From Candidatus Woesearchaeota archaeon (GTDB lineage Archaea > Nanobdellota > Nanobdellia > Woesearchaeales > GCA-2686295): DNA of 41,105 bases. The notes below the pieces were generated by a model. It did no database searches. It worked only from the letters and a program-made list of their open reading frames with translations, and had not been told where the DNA came from. The position numbers were made by a program, and so were the translations under genes. Within the stretch, counting starts at the first letter, position 1, and each line of letters starts with the position of its first letter. Positions 1-8,310 of the stretch are shown piece after piece. Where the stretch lies: positions 1-41,105 of the forward strand of contig JADHVI010000007.1 in NCBI GenBank assembly GCA_016784125.1, in the 5' to 3' direction.

Positions 1-369
1 CCATTTAAAGATGATGCGTTTGATTTGGTCTCATGTATTTCAACATTGGATCATATTCCTAATCCTTTGAAAGCGTACAGAGAATTATGTAGAGTTTCGA
101 AAAAATATGTTTTAATTGGACAAGGAAACAATATGTTATCATTGCATTTACAAAAATATTTTGCACCATTAACTACTACTAAGCCAAAAGATCATCTAGG
201 TCATATGTGTTGGATTCCTTTTTGGAAACTTAACAAAATTTCAAAAAAAGAAGGATTGAAATTGTTAGACACTGTTTATTGGGGAATTGGCTTATCCTCT
301 TTTGGTCGAAAACTACCATCCATATCTATAAATATTTCTCGGTTCTATTTTGTTTTATACAAAAAATAA
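1..369 (+). CDS. SAM-dependent methyltransferase, C-terminal part (cut by window edge)
   Basis: The reading frame is open from base 1, so the gene begins outside the window. The first visible residues, PFKDDAFDLVSC, match the motif after the third strand of class I (Methyltransf_11 type) methyltransferases. They are followed by a DHIPNP stretch and a helix typical of that fold. About 122 residues remain, including a short C-terminal region. The SAM-binding glycine motif is missing because it lies upstream. The gene ends one base before the convergent glycosyltransferase gene. The substrate cannot be told; the neighbours suggest sugar or lipid modification, which is inference. Confidence 0.75.
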   Translation, partial: PFKDDAFDLVSCISTLDHIPNPLKAYRELCRVSKKYVLIGQGNNMLSLHLQKYFAPLTTTKPKDHLGHMCWIPFWKLNKISKKEGLKLLDTVYWGIGLSSFGRKLPSISINISRFYFVLYKK

Positions 370-370
370 T

Positions 371-1435
371 TTACTTAGAGAATTCAATAGTCTTTAATCT
401 TACAATCCAGCAGTAAACCCAAACAAACTTGTTTATGAAGCTCATCAGACTATTAAAAGAAGTCATTTTCTTTGGATCATAAATTTTGTAACTTAATCTG
501 TTTACAATTATGTCGTCCGAGACTTTTCTCACTGATCGTATAAATTTTCTTTTCTCATGAATATATTTTGGGTGAAATAATATCCAAAGGTAGGCTTTTA
601 GATGATCTGGAATTTTTTTAACTTCAATTAGGTTGCGAAGTATTGCTTTGAGAATCATTAAAGGTATTATCTTTAAGGTATTTTTTGGACTGAAAAAAAT
701 CAGCATGTTAATATACATATTTCTCTCTGCTAAAAATGTGAAACGATGATTAATTTTGCTGCCACCGGTTTTTTTAACGATGTTATGGAAATGATCTCCA
801 CGAGATTTTGTTGCTTTTATAACTCTATAACCCATTAGTTGAATTAGCCAATTGAAGTACGTTTCTTCTGCGTAGATAAAATATTCTTCAGGAAAAGGTA
901 GATCAATAACTGATCGATCATAAATAAGTGCGCACCCGCCTACAGAAAACTGATCGACAAATGTGTCATCCTTCAATGGTTTTTTTCTATTAAAAAAAAC
1001 TGAATAACCTGTGAGTGTTTTGGTAACACCAACTTTTTTGGAATCCACTTTAGGATTTTTATGTCCCACTACAGGCATGTCTGCGCCCACAACTTTTACT
1101 TTTGGATCAATTTTGAATCCTTTGACAAGCCATTCAAGCCAGTCTTTTTGAACAACTGTGTCATTGTTGAGAATCGCCACGTAATCACTGTTTGTTCTTT
1201 TAACTGCATAATTGTTGCCGCCAGCATAACCAATATTTTTACCAGTTTGCATAACTTTTATTTTTTTATTATTCTTGAATTCTTTCTTGAAAGTTTCAAA
1301 GGAACCATCCTCACTATTATTATCGATGATTACTATTTCAAAATCTTTGTATGTTTGTTTTAGCAAACTTTCTACACAATCAATTGTTAATTTTGCTTGC
1401 TTAAAATTAAGTACTAAAATTGAAACTTTTGGCAT
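371..1435 (-). CDS. GT2-family glycosyltransferase
   Basis: A 354-residue GT-A fold glycosyltransferase of family 2, probably moving a sugar from a nucleotide sugar to a membrane-bound or surface glycan. The N terminus (VSILVLNFKQ) is the usual first strand. VIIDNNSEDGS (about 35-45) binds the nucleotide. LNNDT (89-93) stands where the DxD metal-binding motif of the family lies. An acidic YAEETYF stretch near residue 190 fits the catalytic-base region. It resembles rhamnosyltransferase-like members, but the sugar cannot be assigned. It lies 27 bases downstream of a methyltransferase gene and is probably the last gene of a three-gene unit starting at 2661. No strong membrane segment is evident apart from a hydrophobic stretch near the C terminus. 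Confidence 0.88.
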   Translation of the reverse strand: MPKVSILVLNFKQAKLTIDCVESLLKQTYKDFEIVIIDNNSEDGSFETFKKEFKNNKKIKVMQTGKNIGYAGGNNYAVKRTNSDYVAILNNDTVVQKDWLEWLVKGFKIDPKVKVVGADMPVVGHKNPKVDSKKVGVTKTLTGYSVFFNRKKPLKDDTFVDQFSVGGCALIYDRSVIDLPFPEEYFIYAEETYFNWLIQLMGYRVIKATKSRGDHFHNIVKKTGGSKINHRFTFLAERNMYINMLIFFSPKNTLKIIPLMILKAILRNLIEVKKIPDHLKAYLWILFHPKYIHEKRKFIRSVRKVSDDIIVNRLSYKIYDPKKMTSFNSLMSFINKFVWVYCWIVRLKTIEFSK

Positions 1436-1462
1436 AAACTTAAAAAAATTAAGGCGCTTAAA

Positions 1463-2110
1463 TTATTTTCGGTCATTCCGTCTTGCGATAATGCCTATTC
1501 TTGTTAAATTAGCTGGAAAGTCTTTTATTGAAAATTTAATTGTTGAAACTTCAAAACCTTCATTACTTATTCTGCTGACTAGTTTCTTTAAGCATATTGG
1601 TTTATAATTATATTTAGATCCAATTAACTTTCCAAAGAAATTTTCATTCATTTCTATATTAATTAGATATCCTCCTTTTTTGATTAATCCTGATAAAACC
1701 TTTAAGGTGTCTTCTTGGTTTTTTGAATAGCCTAATGAACCACCCATACAAACAATGTCAAATGAGTTTGGTTTTAATTTTTTGGATAAATTTGTTTTTG
1801 TTGGATTAGAAATATCTAATATGCCAACGGAAATACGATTTTTTTCAATAGCTCTTTCTTTAGCATTTTTCATTGTTTCATTCAGAAATGTTTCTTCAAT
1901 GTCTGTTGCTAGAAGTGTTGAAGAAGAGATTTTTTTTATTAGCTGAAGGCCAACAATGCCGGTTCCACACCCTAAGTCCAAGATTGTGCAATCTTCAGGA
2001 CAGTCTATTTTTAATCTGTTAATAAAATTATTAAGACCTCTTTCAAATCCAATAAATTTTAAGGCTTTATCATATAAACCTGGTTTTTTGTACAAATTTT
2101 TGTCAATCAT
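1463..2110 (-). CDS. Class I SAM-dependent methyltransferase
   Basis: A 215-residue methyltransferase. ILDLGCGTG (43-51) is the SAM-binding motif I, TDIEE (about 75) is the acidic motif II, and FDIVCMGGSLGY is the motif IV region. The protein is short and has no clear substrate domain, so the target is unknown. Its start codon overlaps the stop of the upstream HXXEE gene as ATGA, which supports this start and implies translational coupling. The glycosyltransferase gene follows 27 bases later, suggesting a common pathway in cell-envelope or metabolite modification (inference). Confidence 0.82.
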   Translation of the reverse strand: MIDKNLYKKPGLYDKALKFIGFERGLNNFINRLKIDCPEDCTILDLGCGTGIVGLQLIKKISSSTLLATDIEETFLNETMKNAKERAIEKNRISVGILDISNPTKTNLSKKLKPNSFDIVCMGGSLGYSKNQEDTLKVLSGLIKKGGYLINIEMNENFFGKLIGSKYNYKPICLKKLVSRISNEGFEVSTIKFSIKDFPANLTRIGIIARRNDRK

Positions 2111-2661
2111 TTATGCAGTGTTTTTTTATTTAATTGCCATATTTTAAAAAATATTAATCCGAATAAAATGACAAGAGCGATTATTGCGATTACGTGACTC
2201 ATTGGACTTAAATTGGCTTTTAGCTCAAGCATGATTATTGATATAATTGCTACCGGAAACTGCATAATACTTACGATGAGTCCAGGTGTGTATTCGCGTT
2301 TAAATGCACTTAAGGCAATATGTGTGATGGAATCAACCGCAGCCACATATGGAAGCAAAAGTCCAGATGCCATATCAATGAATGAAGTTATTGCCAGAAT
2401 TGGAAAGAGAATCCACGAAATGGGCGCATCTACACGAAACAATTGTTTATCACTCAGAGTTTTTGACTTGAATAGTTCTTTATTAGCAAACTTTTTGAAC
2501 CTTCCTTTGCCGTGTTCTTCAAATTGATGTAAAAGTTGTAATGGAACATTAACCCAAACCCAGAACAATGCGCTGTTGATGGGGATGAAAAAAACAATGA
2601 CTGCTGCAAATATGATTGCTGCTATTAATGAGATTCTGGGCCAGAGTTTGTAAAAGTCCAT
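2107..2661 (-). CDS. HXXEE-motif membrane protein
   Basis: A 184-residue integral membrane protein with about five hydrophobic segments. The stretch LLHQFEEH near residue 43 carries the H-x-x-E-E signature of the HXXEE family (unknown function; the clustered His/Glu residues suggest metal binding). Further downstream are conserved-looking polar positions inside membrane segments (DMASG, DSITH). A TATA box centred about 26 bases upstream of the ATG indicates a leaderless transcript and the start of a three-gene unit. No catalytic role can be claimed. Confidence 0.7.
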   Translation of the reverse strand: MDFYKLWPRISLIAAIIFAAVIVFFIPINSALFWVWVNVPLQLLHQFEEHGKGRFKKFANKELFKSKTLSDKQLFRVDAPISWILFPILAITSFIDMASGLLLPYVAAVDSITHIALSAFKREYTPGLIVSIMQFPVAIISIIMLELKANLSPMSHVIAIIALVILFGLIFFKIWQLNKKTLHK

Positions 2662-2683
2662 AAAAAGAATATTTTAGAATAAA

Positions 2684-2691
2684 TATATAAA
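2684..2691 (-). promoter_or_regulatory. TATA box for the HXXEE/methyltransferase/glycosyltransferase unit
   Basis: The plus strand reads TATATAAA, so the minus strand reads TTTATATA. Its centre is about 26.5 bases from the ATG at 2661, the canonical archaeal spacing to the transcription start. Transcription would begin at or next to the start codon, giving a leaderless mRNA. Position and composition are seen; promoter activity is inferred. Confidence 0.6.
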
Positions 2692-2696
2692 TTTTT

Positions 2697-3554
2697 TCAA
2701 GGAATAATAACTTTTAACTTCTTTGGTAAGACTTCTATGTCAACAGGCGTTTTATCTCCTATTTCTGCATCTGTATGGTAAAGGACGGGCTTTTCTGATG
2801 TAATGCTAGCTTTCTTTATTTGGTAATGTTTTATTCCTTTGAGCCGAGTAATATGCCCTGTTACACCGCCCACAACGTATTTCATCACACTCCAAACGTC
2901 TTTGTTCTGGAAGATACAAATATCCAAGTATCCATCGTCTAGTTTTGCTTTTGGTGTTATTTTAAAATTTCCACCATAATTTTTCACGTTGCTAGCAAGT
3001 ACGAAGTATCCTTTCTCTGTCTTTCTCCCGATTTTAATTGTTAGTTCTTCTGCTTTATGTTTAAAGAGTGTTTCCAAGCCAGCTATCTTGTATGAGTGTT
3101 TACCAATCAGTTTCTTCAATTTTGGTCTGATTTTAGTTATTGCGTGTGCGTCAAAGCCTATTCCTGCTACAAAAATGAATTTCTTTTTGTTAATAACGCC
3201 TAAATCTATTTTTCTTGTTCTTCCTTTTAAGATAACCTCGCAAGCTTTCTTTATGTCTTTGGGAATTTTGAGTTCTGTTGCAAATATGTTCTCTGAACCT
3301 ACTGGTATTAGTCCAATTTTTACTTTGTAATCATTCAATCCATTAACTACTTCGTTGATTGTTCCGTCTCCTCCTACGATTATGATTAAATCGTTATCCT
3401 TGCTTTTTTGTGCAATATTTGTTGCATGTCCTTTCTTGTCGGTATAAGAGAAATTTAGTGTTATATTTGTATCTTTGAAGAATAATCTTATTTTTTTCTC
3501 AAAGTCTTTTGATTGTCTTCCTGCTTGTGGATTAATAATAACCTTTGCGTTCAT
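2697..3554 (-). CDS. Diacylglycerol kinase/YegS-LCB5-type lipid kinase family protein
   Basis: A 285-residue protein of the DAGK catalytic family. It starts with INPQAG (about 7-12), the usual first motif. IIVGGDGTINEVVNGL (about 58-73) is the nucleotide-binding and active-site signature, with GGDGT at 61-65. A later segment, GIGFDAH (about 132-138), and the C-terminal DGYLD region also match the family. Such enzymes phosphorylate lipids such as diacylglycerol or sphingoid bases; in archaea an ether-lipid substrate is plausible but unproven. It is divergent from the YdjM-like gene and shares its TATA box with it. Confidence 0.85.
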   Translation of the reverse strand: MNAKVIINPQAGRQSKDFEKKIRLFFKDTNITLNFSYTDKKGHATNIAQKSKDNDLIIIVGGDGTINEVVNGLNDYKVKIGLIPVGSENIFATELKIPKDIKKACEVILKGRTRKIDLGVINKKKFIFVAGIGFDAHAITKIRPKLKKLIGKHSYKIAGLETLFKHKAEELTIKIGRKTEKGYFVLASNVKNYGGNFKITPKAKLDDGYLDICIFQNKDVWSVMKYVVGGVTGHITRLKGIKHYQIKKASITSEKPVLYHTDAEIGDKTPVDIEVLPKKLKVIIP

Positions 3555-3575
3555 ATGTTCTTTTTAACACACTAA

Positions 3576-3583
3576 TTATATAA
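3576..3583. promoter_or_regulatory. Single palindromic TATA box shared by two divergent leaderless genes
   Basis: The only good TATA element in the 51-base gap is the perfect palindrome TTATATAA. Its centre is 25.5 bases from the ATG of the minus-strand gene (3554) and 26.5 bases from the ATG of the plus-strand gene (3606). Both distances equal the standard archaeal TATA-to-start distance, so one box appears to serve both genes, each as a leaderless transcript. Confidence 0.6.
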
Positions 3584-3605
3584 ATGTTTTTTCTATAGCA
3601 TATTT

Positions 3606-4040
3606 ATGAGAGGAGTAACTCATTTGGTTATTGGATTGTTTGTGGCTTTGTTGATATTAGAATTTACTGATGTTAACTCTTTAGCGTTAGTTATAATTGT
3701 ATTAGTGGCATCTCTTCTGCCAGATATTGATGAGCGTCATTCTCTTATTGGAAGAAAGTTTCTCCTTGTTGGTTGGTTCTCAAGGCACAGAGGGTTTTTT
3801 CACTCTGTTTATCCAGCAGTAATTTTTTCGTTAGTAATGCTTGTTTTTTCAAATATGTTTTATGCGTCTGCTTTTTTTTTAGGTTATTTCATACACTTAG
3901 TTTTTGATGCTATGACTAGATCAGGTATTTCTTTTTTCATGGTTGGGAAAAAAGTTAAGGGTTTATTTAGAACAGGTGGAATAGTTGATTATCTATTATT
4001 CTTTATTTTTTTAGTCTTATCAATTTTGTTGATTTTATAG
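3606..4040 (+). CDS. YdjM-like membrane-bound metal-dependent hydrolase
   Basis: A 144-residue protein of the LexA-binding, inner-membrane hydrolase-like family (YdjM). The family's metal-ligand pattern is visible: H6 in GVTHLV, D40 and D42 in LPDID, H61 and H66 in HRGFFHS, and H97 and D101 in HLVFDAMTRSGI. Three or four membrane segments separate these motifs. The family resembles phospholipase C/nuclease-type membrane hydrolases, but the substrate is unknown. The gene runs towards the RPA-like gene, leaving a two-base gap. The TATA box at 3576-3583 predicts a leaderless mRNA, which fixes the start. Confidence 0.83.
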   Translation: MRGVTHLVIGLFVALLILEFTDVNSLALVIIVLVASLLPDIDERHSLIGRKFLLVGWFSRHRGFFHSVYPAVIFSLVMLVFSNMFYASAFFLGYFIHLVFDAMTRSGISFFMVGKKVKGLFRTGGIVDYLLFFIFLVLSILLIL

Positions 4041-4042
4041 AA

Positions 4043-5302
4043 TTAGTTTTTGTTGATATCTTCCAAATCATCTATTGACATAACATCTTTATCATTCTCA
4101 GCGTCTGATTCTTTTACAGCATTTTCTACTGCGCTTGTGTCTTCGTCTGGGAAAATTTCTTCCTCTGCAACAGATTCTTCCTCCGGTAACTTTGGAGCTG
4201 GTTCAGGTTCAACAGCTGGAATTGGTTCTACTACAGGTTGTGGTGTTGTATCAGGAGTTTTCTCTTCAACTACAGGTTTTTTTTCTGTTTCAGTTGTTAT
4301 CGCTATGGGTTCTGTTTTTGGAGTCTCTGCAGCTAATTTTTTTATTTCTTCTTCAGGATCAATATCTTTGAATATGAGGTTTGCAATTAATTCTAATCTT
4401 TCAAATGCATCATTTTTCTTCACTCTTCCTACAACTTTAACTATTGTTCCTAATAAGTCTGTTTTCACGTTTTCGAATGAGGCAGGATCTTCTCTAAATT
4501 TCAGAACTTCTTCGTTGGTTAGGCCTAGGAGTTTTTGAATTTGGTTTCGCCATAGTACTGTTCGAACGTTGTCACTTCCATCATCTAAGAATAAGTTCAT
4601 GACATATGCATAACCAATGTTTTCAATTTCTTTGTCTCCTGCATAAAATTTTCCTTCTTTTTGTATTGCGCGTTTTCCTGTATTAGGGTCAACTTCGAAG
4701 AATCTTGGATCAAATACTTGTACTATTGTTGCCAATACTTCAACATTATCATCTCCTTCTGCTAATTCTGACAATTTCTTTCTTGCAACTGTTTCTTCAA
4801 GAACTGTTATTTCAACACCTTTAGGATTAATAATCATCTCTGCACTTTCATTTAGGTGTAATTCTTTTCTACCATTATTTTCTCGGATATAACCATTTTT
4901 TATAGTAATTATATTGCCTTCTTTTATTTCTTCAAACTTGTCTGTCTGATCATTCCACAACAAAACCCTTATGAAACCAGTTTCATCTGATATAATGAAA
5001 CTAGCTATTTTTCCAGACCTTTTCTCCGTATTGAATTCTCTAAGTTCAAATTTTCTTGTTACTTTTCCAGTTACTTCAATATTTTTCATGCCTGGAAGAA
5101 TACTTTTTAGCTTCAACTTTTCCCCAGGTATAATGAGTTTGACTCCTAGTTCATTTGCTATTATGTGTGCTGCGCCTTCCTCAGAAATGAGACCTGATAA
5201 TTGATCTAATTTGGCTTTAATCTTCTGATTAACTTCATCTTCAGAAAGAGAACTCTGTTCTTTGATTTTAGCCTTTATATCTGCCAATGGTAATGTTATC
5301 AT
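4043..5302 (-). CDS. OB-fold single-stranded DNA-binding protein, RPA-like
   Basis: A 419-residue protein. Residues 1-60 form a helical, DUF2240-like N-terminal region. About 73-155 is a typical nucleic-acid-binding OB fold (EVTGKVTRKFELREF, then FIISDETGFIRVLLWND). About 175-290 looks like a second OB-type domain (VEVLATIVQVFDPRFFEV, DDGSDNVRTVLWRN). No zinc finger is seen. The last 100 residues are Pro/Glu/Thr-rich, ending in a short acidic helix (MSIDDLEDINKN). Archaeal RPA-like proteins of this kind protect single-stranded DNA in replication and repair. Upstream is a TATA-like TTTTTAAAG at 5331-5340 and a GGGGGA stretch just before the ATG. Confidence 0.85.
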   Translation of the reverse strand: MITLPLADIKAKIKEQSSLSEDEVNQKIKAKLDQLSGLISEEGAAHIIANELGVKLIIPGEKLKLKSILPGMKNIEVTGKVTRKFELREFNTEKRSGKIASFIISDETGFIRVLLWNDQTDKFEEIKEGNIITIKNGYIRENNGRKELHLNESAEMIINPKGVEITVLEETVARKKLSELAEGDDNVEVLATIVQVFDPRFFEVDPNTGKRAIQKEGKFYAGDKEIENIGYAYVMNLFLDDGSDNVRTVLWRNQIQKLLGLTNEEVLKFREDPASFENVKTDLLGTIVKVVGRVKKNDAFERLELIANLIFKDIDPEEEIKKLAAETPKTEPIAITTETEKKPVVEEKTPDTTPQPVVEPIPAVEPEPAPKLPEEESVAEEEIFPDEDTSAVENAVKESDAENDKDVMSIDDLEDINKN

Positions 5303-5365
5303 GTTTCCCCCAATATTTGTGGTTTTCCCTACTTTAAAAACTTTGCTGTTATAGAATTTATATGT

Positions 5366-7774
5366 TCAATTTACTCTTAGTTCTGCTCCTTGAACCATGT
5401 CTTTTTGATTCTTGAAGTTATCGATCCCCACAACTTTAAAGACATAAGTATTATTACTTAATAAAATGAGGTCCGCGGATTTTATCATGAAAGAATATTT
5501 TCTTTTATCACTTTGATTTTCATAGTAAAGTTTGTTGTAGTCATTTGGGCTTGCTTCTTCCGCGTTATATTCATAGTATGCACCAATTTCTTTCTTAGAT
5601 AGAGGAATATTTTTTTGTTCGTAGGTAATATTATACATTGTGAAATCTTCTGTGTGTTTATCCATCCATGTCAATTCTATTTTTCCTTCAAAGCTTTCTT
5701 TTACTTCTAGATTTTGCACTTCTACAGGTGGAACTTCATCAATCAAGGTCATTGCAAATTTTATTTTTGTAGGTTCATAAGTAAGCTCGTTCTTAACAAT
5801 CGTCTTCTTTAATGTTGGAATTAAATAATTGGTTTTTCCACAAACTCTAAATGTCTTTTTTGCCACTGGACAAATATCTTTTATGAATGTTGTGTCTTTA
5901 GTTGGACTAAACAAATTTTCTTTTGGAGCAGTATTAAGTATGTTCTTGAGCGCGTGTAATATTTGGCTCATTGCGCCTGGCTTGAACTCCACCCATAAAG
6001 AGTAATGTTTATCTTTTACAACCATAAAAAGTTTTTCGAAGTTTTTCAAAGTATATTTTTTGTTAGCTAATGAATAATAAAAGTTCAAGTCATAATTATA
6101 CAACTTCTTGTTTTGGTACCAGAAGGTGTAAGTATTTGGTTCCCAGAAAGTCTGATCTGGAATGCTAAATTGAGATTGCAGTTCCATTGGAGTTGTAAAA
6201 TTCATGTTTATGTATAAACTTTTGTCAGTTATTGGTCTTGGTGTGTTGTCAACACCAAATCTGGCTTCGTATCCGCCTGTTAAATTCTTTATTTCTTCAC
6301 TCGTATAATTCTCTGTTATTTGACATTTGCAATTGTTTCCCCATGCCTCACCACAATCATCAAAGTTTTCGATTAAGTCATAGAATACTCTCTCGTTTCC
6401 TTCTTCACAATCGTGAAGATCTAGAATTTGAACATCTTGACTATTATTATTGAAATCGACTTTTTTCTCTTCTAAACAAACAGCAACATTGTCTTTACAA
6501 TCTCTAATTGTTTCTTCTGCGAATGTTTTTAATTTGTCATAAACAGACAGATTATATGGTGTTTGTATTCTGAAGTTTTGTCCGAATTCAAATGTGCCTA
6601 TGACTGATGGCATGAACATTGATGTTCCACCCCATGCAACATAGTAAGCACTTACTTTGTTGACATAATCTTTTATTTCTATAACCTTTGCTTGGTTTTC
6701 AGCATCAGTCCAACCTTTGTAAGGACTATATTTTTTTAAAACATCTACTGTGATATATTGAGAGACTTCTTCCCATGACGGGTCGTCTTTACCTGTTAGT
6801 TTTATAGCATCTCTAATAGGTCCATATCCTCCATTGTATGCTGCAGCTCCAAATGCTAATTTATCAGTTGTATCCTTTATGGCTTTTTTACCTAGAATAT
6901 CTTCAATTAGTTCTCCTGCGTTAATTATAGATTTGTGAGCGTTTGATCTGGGATCTTTTTTTATATCTGCTAAGCTGCAACTTCTTGTTTTGGCACAGTC
7001 ACCAATACTTTTGATGTTTTTTTTATCTGCTTTGTCAAAATAATCCCTTGCAGTACTATAACAGAATTGTTGTATTCCTATACAACCTGATTTTGAAACC
7101 GCGAATTCATACCCTTCTGATTCCTGTGTTATAATTGCTTTTTGAAATGCGGGATCATACTTATGTAGTGCACCAGTTCTCGTTATGATATCGTGGAATT
7201 TGTTGATTCTGCCAATTGTATCTGCAGGAATTTCAGTTGGTAAAACTTGAGTTTGTTTTTCAATTATGTCCCCTGATAATGTTATGACAACATCTATTTT
7301 ATCGTTTGTTTCTCCAACAACTTCTAACTGTTCTCCTTTTTGATTGAATGTTAAATAGTGATTGCTGCTCAATGATAATAGTTCATATTTTGAGAACTCT
7401 ACACCTAATCTGTCACGCATCATGATTCTTAAATTATTTTCAGAATCTGGCCAACAAGTATTTGTTCCTTCATTCCACAGATTATAACCTGATGTTCCAC
7501 AATCGGCTGTTATTAGTCCACCTTTTCCATTTATTTCATCAATTGATTTCCAAAGAGCAATTTTGGCAGAGTTATCTATGTGAATAAGCGCTTCTTCTTG
7601 TTGTTGATAAGATTTTATTACTGCATTTGCGTACATTCCAATAACAGCTTTTTGTCCATTTACTTCTCTTGAATTTGATTTATCATTATGAATTAATACG
7701 AGCGCTATTAACGCGAATATTACTACGAGAACTACTATTAATGGTAATATTTGTCCTTTCTTGTTTTTCATCAT
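5366..7774 (-). CDS. Prepilin-like protein with lytic transglycosylase (SLT) domain and a C-terminal Fn3-like domain
   Basis: About 802 residues if it starts at ATG 7774, which overlaps the upstream stop as ATGA; an earlier ATG at 7789 would add five residues. The N terminus MMKNKKGQILPLIVV is a class III signal followed by one membrane helix. About residues 193-380 carry the motifs of lytic transglycosylases/goose lysozymes: QESEGYEF with the catalytic Glu (about 218), SGCIGIQQF, AYNGGYGPI and DYVNKVSAYY. The next 300 residues contain several Cys and are unassigned. The last 100 (VPPVEVQNLEVKESFEGKIE onward) look like a fibronectin type III domain. It should sit outside the cell. Archaea lack murein, so the target may be another cell's wall. 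Confidence 0.82.
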   Translation of the reverse strand: MMKNKKGQILPLIVVLVVIFALIALVLIHNDKSNSREVNGQKAVIGMYANAVIKSYQQQEEALIHIDNSAKIALWKSIDEINGKGGLITADCGTSGYNLWNEGTNTCWPDSENNLRIMMRDRLGVEFSKYELLSLSSNHYLTFNQKGEQLEVVGETNDKIDVVITLSGDIIEKQTQVLPTEIPADTIGRINKFHDIITRTGALHKYDPAFQKAIITQESEGYEFAVSKSGCIGIQQFCYSTARDYFDKADKKNIKSIGDCAKTRSCSLADIKKDPRSNAHKSIINAGELIEDILGKKAIKDTTDKLAFGAAAYNGGYGPIRDAIKLTGKDDPSWEEVSQYITVDVLKKYSPYKGWTDAENQAKVIEIKDYVNKVSAYYVAWGGTSMFMPSVIGTFEFGQNFRIQTPYNLSVYDKLKTFAEETIRDCKDNVAVCLEEKKVDFNNNSQDVQILDLHDCEEGNERVFYDLIENFDDCGEAWGNNCKCQITENYTSEEIKNLTGGYEARFGVDNTPRPITDKSLYINMNFTTPMELQSQFSIPDQTFWEPNTYTFWYQNKKLYNYDLNFYYSLANKKYTLKNFEKLFMVVKDKHYSLWVEFKPGAMSQILHALKNILNTAPKENLFSPTKDTTFIKDICPVAKKTFRVCGKTNYLIPTLKKTIVKNELTYEPTKIKFAMTLIDEVPPVEVQNLEVKESFEGKIELTWMDKHTEDFTMYNITYEQKNIPLSKKEIGAYYEYNAEEASPNDYNKLYYENQSDKRKYSFMIKSADLILLSNNTYVFKVVGIDNFKNQKDMVQGAELRVN

Positions 7775-8310
7775 GGTAATAGTATCCAAGTTTCAAATTC
7801 TAAATTTATATTTGATTCAAAGCCAGGTATTGTTTTTGTAATTGTAATTTTTTTATCAATCGGAAGCATACCATAATATCCTGGTCCAACAAACATTCTT
7901 GTCATAATATTTTGTAACCAAGTTCCAACTTTTTGTCTCTTGTAACTATGACCATATATGATTGGGTTTTCGTTTGGGAATTCTAGCTCTAAACTCCAAT
8001 ATTCTCCGTACATTTCATTGAATCGGCTTTGAATTCTTTGTCTAATAGTGGTTCTTTTATCAATGTCATATTCTGCTTCCATTATAAGTTCAGAAATTGT
8101 GTATTGTTTTCCTTCATGACTTACTGGTTCTCTTAAAAACATTAATAGTTTAGTTTCGTAATAGCTTATAGATGAACCCTTGATTTCTCTTTCAGCGCTA
8201 CCTGCTTGAAGAGTTGATGTTAGGATTAAAACTACTATAACACCTATTACTAACCAAATGTATGAGAATGTGCTTGGTATATCTTCATATCCTTTTTTGT
8301 TTCCTATCAT
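7771..8310 (-). CDS. Minor prepilin-like protein
   Basis: A 179-residue protein starting MIGNKKGYEDIPSTFSYIWL, a class III-like signal, then one membrane helix (about 15-35) and an external domain of about 140 residues with no cysteines. The segment KLLMFLREP followed by QYTISELIMEAE resembles FIISFLKMN and KYTMEDLIQDCA in the product at 15799-16287, so the two look like paralogs. The start ATG overlaps the upstream stop as ATGA. Probably a minor subunit of a pilus-like structure; family not recognised by name. Confidence 0.7.
   Translation of the reverse strand: MIGNKKGYEDIPSTFSYIWLVIGVIVVLILTSTLQAGSAEREIKGSSISYYETKLLMFLREPVSHEGKQYTISELIMEAEYDIDKRTTIRQRIQSRFNEMYGEYWSLELEFPNENPIIYGHSYKRQKVGTWLQNIMTRMFVGPGYYGMLPIDKKITITKTIPGFESNINLEFETWILLP

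Noticed and set aside
7775-7789. Earlier ATG for the lytic-transglycosylase-like gene
   Set aside because: The ATG at 7774 forms an ATGA overlap with the upstream stop and places the KKGQ signal close to the N terminus, as in the neighbours; the earlier start remains possible.
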